A stretch of DNA of 64,000 nt from Flavitalea plasmicola (lineage in GTDB: Bacteria > Bacteroidota > Bacteroidia > Chitinophagales > Chitinophagaceae), in assembly GCF_030546645.1 (NCBI RefSeq), contig NZ_JAUOTO010000010.1, forward strand, positions 62,001 to 126,000, in the 5' to 3' direction. This document shows, one piece after another, positions 58,401 through 64,000 of this stretch (the stretch's first letter is position 1; the number at the start of each line of letters is the position of its first letter). The notes beneath the pieces were generated by a model, which made no database searches, was not told the DNA's origin, and saw nothing but the letters and a program-made list of their open reading frames with translations. The translations under genes and the position numbers were made by a program.

Positions 58401-60758
58401 TCACTCCGTACGAAGCGACTCCATCGGGTTGGCCATTGCCGCTCTTATTGCCTGGAAACTAATGGTGACACAGGATATAAGTAACATCACCGACGCCGTT
58501 ATAATAAATATCCAGGCGCCTCCGGGCGATTGATAGGCAAAGGATGCCAGCCATTCATGCACTGCCCAGTAAGCCAGCGGAAAAGCAATGGCCATTGAAA
58601 TAATGATCGTTTTCAATGACTCCATGGAAAGCAGCCTGACAATGCCAGCGACGGACGAGCCCAGCACTTTGCGAATACCGATCTCTTTCGTACGCCTTTC
58701 GGCGCTGAAGGCAACCATGCCAAACAACCCCAAACAGGAAATGACCATGGCCAGTAATCCAAAATATTTCGTCAGGGCGCTCACCTGCATTTCGCTTTTG
58801 TACATTTGGTCGTAAGTTTCATCGGCAAAATGGTATTCAAAAGGATACGCAGGATTGAAATTTCTTGTAACGCTATTGATGGCAGCAAGCGCTTCTTTTA
58901 TTTTCGCCGTATGCAAACGGATCATCATGTAGCTGGTGTTGGATGGCACCAGGCACAGGATCAATGGCTTTATAGGTGTATGCAGGGAGGCTATGTGAAA
59001 ATCTTTCATCACTCCTATGATCTTTCCATCGCCATTCCAGAAATGTACCTGCCTGCCCACTGCATTATTTTGCATGCCCATCATCCTGGCGGCAGATTCA
59101 TTGATCACATAGCTTAAGGAGTCGCTATGATCTCTTGAGAAATCGCGCCCTTCCGCCATGGTTATCCCAAGTGTTTTTGTAAACCCATAACCGGTCCAGG
59201 TGGCAACGATCTCCGTTTGCAGGTCATCCGGTTTGCCCGGCCACGACAGATCCCCGGAGGTGGAATTCAGATCCATCGGGAGTGAATTGACGGGGACTGA
59301 AGCCTCCACATACGACAGGTTATTCAGCTCATTTTGATAGGCATCTGTTTTCTTATAGAGATCCCCTTCGAGTGGTAAATAAATAATATGGTCCTTGTCG
59401 AAGCCGAGATTCTTGTTCTGAATATAATTCACCTGTTTGGATACGGCCAGCATCCCAACGATCAAAAAGGCAGATAAAGCAAATTGAACAATGACGAGGC
59501 CTTTGCGCACCGATGCGACATTGCCGCTTTGAGCAACCATATTCCCTTTTAATATGCGGATTGGCTTAAAAGAAGCCAGGAACAAGGATGGGTAACTGCC
59601 GGCGATGATGGAGGTGACAGTTACAAGAACTATCAGGGAAACCCATAGGGCAGGCCGGGAAAAGTCTAATTGAATTTGCTTGTCGAATACGTGATTGAAA
59701 GCAGGCAATATGAGCGATGTCATCACTATGGAAAGCAGTGTTGCCAGCAGGCAGGTGAAAAGCGCCTCAGCCATAAACTGCCCGACCAGCGATCTTTTTC
59801 CGGCGCCGGAAACTTTTCGTATGCCTATCTCTTTGGCACGCAGGGATGCTCTTGCCGTAGCCAGGTTCATAAAATTCATGCATGCGATCAGCAAAATAAA
59901 AATAGCTATCCCGGAAAAGATCTTTACATATTCAATGCGGCCACTCCCGGTGGGCTTTCCATTCTTATAGTCGGCATACAAATACACATCCGTGATGGCC
60001 TGCAAGGTTGGATAGTTGCGCCTGAAACCCTCGGGCGCAAACTTGGGATAAATAGAACGCAAACCCCGGGCGGTGTTTAACAGGTCTGCATGGGGTTTCA
60101 ACCTGACATAAATAGAAAAAGAGATATTACCCCAGGTCTTCATCCAGTCCTGCTCCTGCTCTGAAAAGTTGATCATCCAGCCGAATTGTATCGTGCTGTT
60201 ATGCGGAATATCTTCTATCACGGCGCCCACCCTGTAGTCCTTTTTGTTATCGATCCTTATTGTTTTGCCGACAGCTTTGGAAGTAGAAAAATATTTTTCG
60301 GCAATTTTTCTTGTAATAACGATTTGATCGATGGAGGCAACCGATTTGTCAGCATCGCCATCGATTGTTTTAAACGGGAACACTTTGAAAAAACCTGAGG
60401 TAGCGTAGGCTCCTTTTTCTTTCAACGACTTATCGCCGGCAGTAAGCAAAACATCCCGGGTGTAGATCATTTTAGTAGCCTGCTCCACCTGGGGGATGTT
60501 ATTTTGGATCGCCTCCGCCAGCGGTCCCGGACCTGCAGTCAACGTTAAGGTGTCGCCATTGAAAGGCGCATTTACATGCACCTCATAAATGTCTTTTACG
60601 CCGGGTATAAAGCGGTTGTAGCTCAATTCATCGCTTACCCAGAGCCAGATCAGCAAACTGCAGGATAAACCAATCGCCAGACCGAAAACATTGATGAATC
60701 CGGTGAGCTTGTTCCTTGTCATGTTCCGCCAGGCGGTTTTGAAAAAGCTTTTGATCAT
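58401..60758 (-). CDS. ABC transporter permease, MacB_PCD/FtsX type (double module)
   Basis: A 785-residue paralog of those at 5182 and 44183. Start ATG at 60758 (MIKSFFKTAWRNMTRNKLTG). The middle FtsX block has FILLIACMNFMNLATARASL and KEIGIRKVSGAGKRS near residue 300. The C-terminal block has VISCLGLFGMVAFSAERRTK and EIGIRKVLGSS. MacB-type core domains occupy about 50-270 and 430-660. No ATPase gene is adjacent. The gene is convergent with GH78 (6-nt gap) and divergent from the GH29 gene at 60996. The role is unknown; its presence among sugar-utilisation genes may be coincidental. Confidence 0.9.
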   Translation of the reverse strand: MIKSFFKTAWRNMTRNKLTGFINVFGLAIGLSCSLLIWLWVSDELSYNRFIPGVKDIYEVHVNAPFNGDTLTLTAGPGPLAEAIQNNIPQVEQATKMIYTRDVLLTAGDKSLKEKGAYATSGFFKVFPFKTIDGDADKSVASIDQIVITRKIAEKYFSTSKAVGKTIRIDNKKDYRVGAVIEDIPHNSTIQFGWMINFSEQEQDWMKTWGNISFSIYVRLKPHADLLNTARGLRSIYPKFAPEGFRRNYPTLQAITDVYLYADYKNGKPTGSGRIEYVKIFSGIAIFILLIACMNFMNLATARASLRAKEIGIRKVSGAGKRSLVGQFMAEALFTCLLATLLSIVMTSLILPAFNHVFDKQIQLDFSRPALWVSLIVLVTVTSIIAGSYPSLFLASFKPIRILKGNMVAQSGNVASVRKGLVIVQFALSAFLIVGMLAVSKQVNYIQNKNLGFDKDHIIYLPLEGDLYKKTDAYQNELNNLSYVEASVPVNSLPMDLNSTSGDLSWPGKPDDLQTEIVATWTGYGFTKTLGITMAEGRDFSRDHSDSLSYVINESAARMMGMQNNAVGRQVHFWNGDGKIIGVMKDFHIASLHTPIKPLILCLVPSNTSYMMIRLHTAKIKEALAAINSVTRNFNPAYPFEYHFADETYDQMYKSEMQVSALTKYFGLLAMVISCLGLFGMVAFSAERRTKEIGIRKVLGSSVAGIVRLLSMESLKTIIISMAIAFPLAYWAVHEWLASFAYQSPGGAWIFIITASVMLLISCVTISFQAIRAAMANPMESLRTE

Positions 60759-60995
60759 GACAGATTTTACTAAGAACCATGCCGTTCATTCAGTTGATTG
60801 ATTTTCAGTGAGTAATATTTTTCGGGCATTTGCCCCTATGTACGAATCCGTACAATCATCGTCCGCAGACGGGGCACCCTATCACGAAGGGAGCCCTCCA
60901 TTTACCCTTTACGGATGAACTTCCTTCCGCCTTCATCGAAAGACAGACCAATGATATTTGTGATAAATCCATATATTAGCCCCTTTAAATCAAAC

Positions 60996-62330
60996 ATGAT
61001 GGGAAGATTTCTCGTTGCCTCCTTATATCTCATAGTATCCGTCCACCTCACCGCACAGACCTACACACCGGCCGAAGCAAATGTAAAAGCCCGCGAATGG
61101 TTCAATGATGCCCGGTTTGGGCTGTTTATCCACTGGGGACCGTTTAGTATACCCGGCTCCGGCGAATGGGTCATGAATGAAAGGGGCATCACGGTGAAGA
61201 ACTACACCCGCCTCATGGACTTCTTCAATCCCATCGAATTCAATGCCGCCCAATGGGTAAGCATGGCGAAGGACGCCGGCATGAAATACATCACCCTGAT
61301 CACCAGGCACCACGACGGGTTCAGCATGTGGGATACGAAATACAGCGACTTTTCCATCATGCACACGCCGTATAAGAAAGACGTTGTGAAAATGATGGCC
61401 GATGAATGCCACAAACAAGGTATCAAACTCTTCTTGTATTATTCTTTACTGGACTGGCGGCGTGAAGACTATCCCCATGAGACCGGGCGTACGGGACAGA
61501 AGTCCGGCCGGACAGGTAAAGGCGACTATCCCCATTACCTGCAATTCATGAAAGATCAGTTGACAGAGCTGCTCACCAACTATGGCGAGATCGCCGGCAT
61601 CTGGTTTGACGGCCATTGGGACCAGACAGCCCCTGAAGGATCTGCCGATCGCTCGTCCAGGATCGACTGGCATTATGATGAAATATATGGCCTGATCCAC
61701 CGATTGCAGCCCCAATGCATGATCGGTAATAACCATCACCTGCCCCCCTTTGCAGGAGAAGATTTTCAAATGTTTGAAAGAGACCTTCCGGGAGAGAACA
61801 AATCCGGCCTGAGCTTTCAGAAAGCCTCCGCACAGTTGCCGTTGGAAACCTGTGAGACCATGAATGGCTCCTGGGGATTTAACATCACGGACACCAACTA
61901 CAAGTCCGCCAAACAGATCATTCATTACCTGGTCAATGCCGCGGGCCGCAACGCCAATTTATTGCTGAATGTAGGTCCCATGCCGAATGGTAAGATCCAG
62001 CCGGAGTTTACGGATACGCTGGCGGCCACGGGCAAATGGCTGCAGCAAAATGGCCAGACCATCTATGGTACTACAGGCAACCTGGTCGCTCCTCAGCAAT
62101 GGGGCGTGGTGACAGGGAAAGGTAAAACGCTGTACGCCCATATCATTAAGCCTTCCGGGGCAGGTGCGTCCATCTTCATTCCCCTGACAGCGCAAAAGGT
62201 ATCCGCTGTGGCGGCCTATGCGGGTAAAGGGAAATTAAAATTCAAGCAGGACGGGACAGGCGTGACGGTCTATCTGGAGGGGGTTACGATGGATGACATC
62301 GATACGATTGTTCAGTTGGAGCTCAAATAG
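60996..62330 (+). CDS. GH29 alpha-L-fucosidase, exported (second copy)
   Basis: A 444-residue retaining alpha-L-fucosidase. The ATG at 60996 (MMGRFLVASLYLIVSVHLTA) is chosen for its signal peptide; the frame is open from 60915, but that adds a hydrophilic leader. GH29 motifs: ARFGLFIHWGPFSIPGSGEW, LITRHHDGFSMWDTKYSDF, KLFLYYSLLDWRREDYP, and the nucleophile Asp205 in IAGIWFDGHWDQ. A candidate acid/base Glu lies in LPLETCETMNGSWGF. A short beta-sandwich C-terminal domain follows (about 375-444). This copy is closer to the A-type layout and lacks the discoidin module of the copy at 41549, so the two fucosidases probably have different linkage preferences. Confidence 0.93.
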   Translation: MMGRFLVASLYLIVSVHLTAQTYTPAEANVKAREWFNDARFGLFIHWGPFSIPGSGEWVMNERGITVKNYTRLMDFFNPIEFNAAQWVSMAKDAGMKYITLITRHHDGFSMWDTKYSDFSIMHTPYKKDVVKMMADECHKQGIKLFLYYSLLDWRREDYPHETGRTGQKSGRTGKGDYPHYLQFMKDQLTELLTNYGEIAGIWFDGHWDQTAPEGSADRSSRIDWHYDEIYGLIHRLQPQCMIGNNHHLPPFAGEDFQMFERDLPGENKSGLSFQKASAQLPLETCETMNGSWGFNITDTNYKSAKQIIHYLVNAAGRNANLLLNVGPMPNGKIQPEFTDTLAATGKWLQQNGQTIYGTTGNLVAPQQWGVVTGKGKTLYAHIIKPSGAGASIFIPLTAQKVSAVAAYAGKGKLKFKQDGTGVTVYLEGVTMDDIDTIVQLELK

Positions 62331-62332
62331 GT

Positions 62333-63268
62333 TTAAGGCTCCATAGCTCTGACCTCGACAAAATAAATATCGCCCAGTCCATTGCCGGCGCTGCGCGACC
62401 TCCGCTCAAATTGCTTTATGTCTTCCCGCTGTGGCAGCGCATCCGTAATTTTATTCCTGCTGCTGCCAAAGAAAAAATATTTACCGTCCCGGGTTACCTT
62501 TCCTCCCCATTCTGTTGCCGATGAATTAATGGGCTCGGGGAGCTTCCTGGCTTTGCTCCATTTGCCGTCGACGCGATGGCTTATATAAAAATCCGCATTG
62601 TAAAGTCCATTTGGATAGGTCGCCATAAAGATCAGGTAACTTTCGTCCGGGGCGATATAGGGCTCGTATTCATTGTCAACCGTATTGATGGAATCTCCTA
62701 AATTCTCGGGTGGAGCGTATTTGCCATTGACCCATCTTGAAACATACAGATCCCCCCGGCCTTTGCCACCTTTCCTGCCTGAGCCGAAATAGAGATTGCC
62801 ATTATCCGCCAGGGTGGGGAAGTATTCGCTGTTGCTGCTATTGATCGTGCTGTCTAAATGTACGGGCGTTCCCCAGCCATTGGGCGTAAGGGTCGTTTTC
62901 CAGATATCCCAGTCGGGTTTCACCGGTTCGCCCTCATTGACGGGCCGGTTGGAAACAAAATAAAGGGTCTGGCCATCCCTGGTCACAAAAGGATCTGCAT
63001 CCAGGTATTTTCCGGAGAACGAAGCGATTTGCGGCGCCGACCACTTGCCATTCTTTTTATAGGACACGCAAATAGAGAAGAAATTTGCATCCGGAAGGCC
63101 TTTTAAAAAATACAAGGTATCTCCTGAGGGTGAAAATGCCGGATGGGTTTCGTAATCGCCTGTGGAGATAATCCCTTCTTCAAATATACGGGGTTGTGAC
63201 AGGGCGCTTTCGCTATAGCCAGTCAGCAATAGGACGGCCAGCAGGAGGAGGATGGTTCTTTGGGTCAT
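62333..63268 (-). CDS. Exported PD40/TolB-like beta-propeller protein
   Basis: A 311-residue protein with signal peptide MTQRTILLLLAVLLLTGYS, cut before ESALSQ or a little later. The mature part consists of PD40-type (WD40-like) propeller strands: HPAFSPSGDTLYFLKGL, DPFVTRDGQTLYFVSNRP, EYFPTLADNGNLYFGSGRKG, YEPYIAPDESYLIFMATYPN and GGKVTRDGKYFFFGSSRN. These are the typical Bacteroidota PD40 blades, five or six in number. There is no enzymatic motif. It probably binds a peptide, glycan or partner protein in the periplasm. Its 3' end is 2 nt from the GH29 gene on the other strand. Function otherwise unknown. Confidence 0.87.
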   Translation of the reverse strand: MTQRTILLLLAVLLLTGYSESALSQPRIFEEGIISTGDYETHPAFSPSGDTLYFLKGLPDANFFSICVSYKKNGKWSAPQIASFSGKYLDADPFVTRDGQTLYFVSNRPVNEGEPVKPDWDIWKTTLTPNGWGTPVHLDSTINSSNSEYFPTLADNGNLYFGSGRKGGKGRGDLYVSRWVNGKYAPPENLGDSINTVDNEYEPYIAPDESYLIFMATYPNGLYNADFYISHRVDGKWSKARKLPEPINSSATEWGGKVTRDGKYFFFGSSRNKITDALPQREDIKQFERRSRSAGNGLGDIYFVEVRAMEP

Positions 63269-63284
63269 GAATGGAATTTGTGAT

Positions 63285-63292
63285 TAAAAGTA
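63285..63292 (-). promoter_or_regulatory. Candidate -7 element for the PD40 propeller gene
   Basis: On the minus strand this reads TACTTTTA, one base off TAnnTTTG, about 17 nt upstream of the ATG at 63268. No -33 element identified. Confidence 0.35.
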
Positions 63293-63397
63293 GTGATTGC
63301 CGGGAAATCTGCCTCAATCCATCTCTCTCTTTCCCCAACTGATACACCCCATCCTTCCCCGGCCCGCGCCGGCATCCTAGCTTGGCGGAAAAAAGAT

Positions 63398-64000
63398 ATG
63401 AAAATCCTTTTCGCCAATTTCCCTGCGGACGGTCACTTCAACCCCCTGACAGGACTGGCCATCCACCTGCAGGAGCAGGGACACGAAGTGCGCTGGTATA
63501 CCTCGCAGGTCTATGCCCCGAAGCTCCGGCAGATGCAGATCGCCCATTATCCTTTCAAAAGAGCCATGGACCTCTCCGGTGATCACCTGGAAGAGCTCTT
63601 CCCCGAGCGCAACAAGAAGACCTCCCAGCTCAGCAAGCTGAAATTCGACCTTATCAATGCCTTTATTTTAAGAGGCCCCGAATATTACGCGGATATTCAG
63701 GAGATCCGAAAGGAATACGCTTTCGATCTCCTGGTGGCCGACTGCGCTTTCACGGGCACGCCGTTCGTAAAGGACCTGATGAAGATCCCCACCGTATCCA
63801 TCGGGGTATTCCCCTTGACGGAAACTTCCAAAGATCTGCCTCCGGCCGGTCTGGGCATGACGCCCTCCGGCTCCCTCATCGGAAAAGCCCGCCAGGCGCT
63901 GCTTCGCCGGTTTGCCAACACGGTGATCTTCCGCGAGCCCAACCGGGTGCTCTATCAACTGCTGGATGAATACAAGATACCGCACAATAGCGAATCACTC
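63398..64000 (+). CDS. GT1-type glycosyltransferase (UGT/YjiC-like), partial N-terminal domain
   Basis: The first 201 codons of a glycosyltransferase, cut by the right edge of the window. The protein starts MKILFANFPADGHFNPLTGL, in which the early Gly-His-Phe-Asn-Pro motif is the conserved acceptor-side loop of UDP-glycosyltransferases and macrolide-type glycosyltransferases. Continuing features: EQGHEVRWYTS, then FDLLVADCAFTG and IPTVSIGVFPLT of the N-terminal Rossmann-like domain. The donor-binding C-terminal half with the PSPG-like motif is outside the window, so the sugar donor and acceptor cannot be inferred. It is transcribed divergently from the PD40 gene, with 129 bp between the starts. 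Confidence 0.88.
   Translation, partial: MKILFANFPADGHFNPLTGLAIHLQEQGHEVRWYTSQVYAPKLRQMQIAHYPFKRAMDLSGDHLEELFPERNKKTSQLSKLKFDLINAFILRGPEYYADIQEIRKEYAFDLLVADCAFTGTPFVKDLMKIPTVSIGVFPLTETSKDLPPAGLGMTPSGSLIGKARQALLRRFANTVIFREPNRVLYQLLDEYKIPHNSESL

Noticed and set aside
60824-60835. GGGCATTTGCCC palindrome upstream of the GH29 gene
   Set aside because: No T-tract and no clear link to a promoter. Kept only as a note because palindromes of this length occur by chance.

Overview
The window looks like a chromosomal segment from a soil- or plant-associated member of the Bacteroidota, most likely family Chitinophagaceae (an inference from gene content, not a taxonomic test). The evidence is two SusC/SusD outer-membrane uptake pairs, an ECF sigma/FecR pair ahead of an STN-bearing SusC, a type IX secretion C-terminal tail, lipoproteins with Bacteroidota-style lipoboxes, LytTR regulation, single-polypeptide FtsX/MacB-like permeases, and -7 promoter elements resembling TAnnTTTG. 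No rRNA, tRNA, CRISPR array, transposase or phage gene was seen. No gene-free stretch exceeds 300 bases.

Layout. 1-1299 holds two tandem paralogous MDR oxidoreductases (one cut by the window edge), divergent from an HxlR regulator (1390-1791). 1778-5014 is a tricorn-type protease. 5182-7551 is an FtsX permease. 7598-8692 is an unknown exported protein, divergent from a purine-permease plus exported-nucleosidase pair (8761-10909). 10860-13358 is a type IX-secreted esterase/beta-helix fusion. 13468-20178 is a regulatory operon with two near-duplicate propeller histidine kinases and one LytTR response regulator. 20264-21583 is a Tat-exported M24 peptidase. 21782-22387 is a short collagen-like lipoprotein followed by a clear terminator.

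22479-29674 is a first SusCD operon with an HExxH lipoprotein and a DUF4302-like lipoprotein. It has no glycosidases and probably imports something other than a simple glycan. 29708-30730 is an unknown exported protein.

31025-62330 is a large carbohydrate utilisation region. It holds the ECF sigma factor, FecR, STN-SusC, SusD, a GH2 beta-galactosidase, a GH29 alpha-L-fucosidase, a GlxA-type AraC regulator, an FtsX permease and a second GH2 enzyme. These are followed by a heme-protein trio (PSCyt2/DUF1549/DUF1553, DUF1501, and a membrane cytochrome with LRR and sugar-binding-like modules), a GH78 alpha-L-rhamnosidase, another FtsX permease and a second GH29 enzyme. Together the glycosidases would strip galactose, fucose and rhamnose from a branched plant- or microbe-derived glycan. 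The cytochrome trio in the middle is the most interesting biochemically uncharacterised module here. The window ends with a PD40 propeller protein (62333-63268) and the start of a GT1-type glycosyltransferase (63398-64000, truncated).

Two ideas stand out. One is a purine scavenging unit in which an exported nucleosidase sits one base after an AzgA-like permease. The other is the redox-looking cytochrome/DUF1501 unit embedded among exo-glycosidases. Functions are from sequence motifs and family knowledge only; no database search was run.
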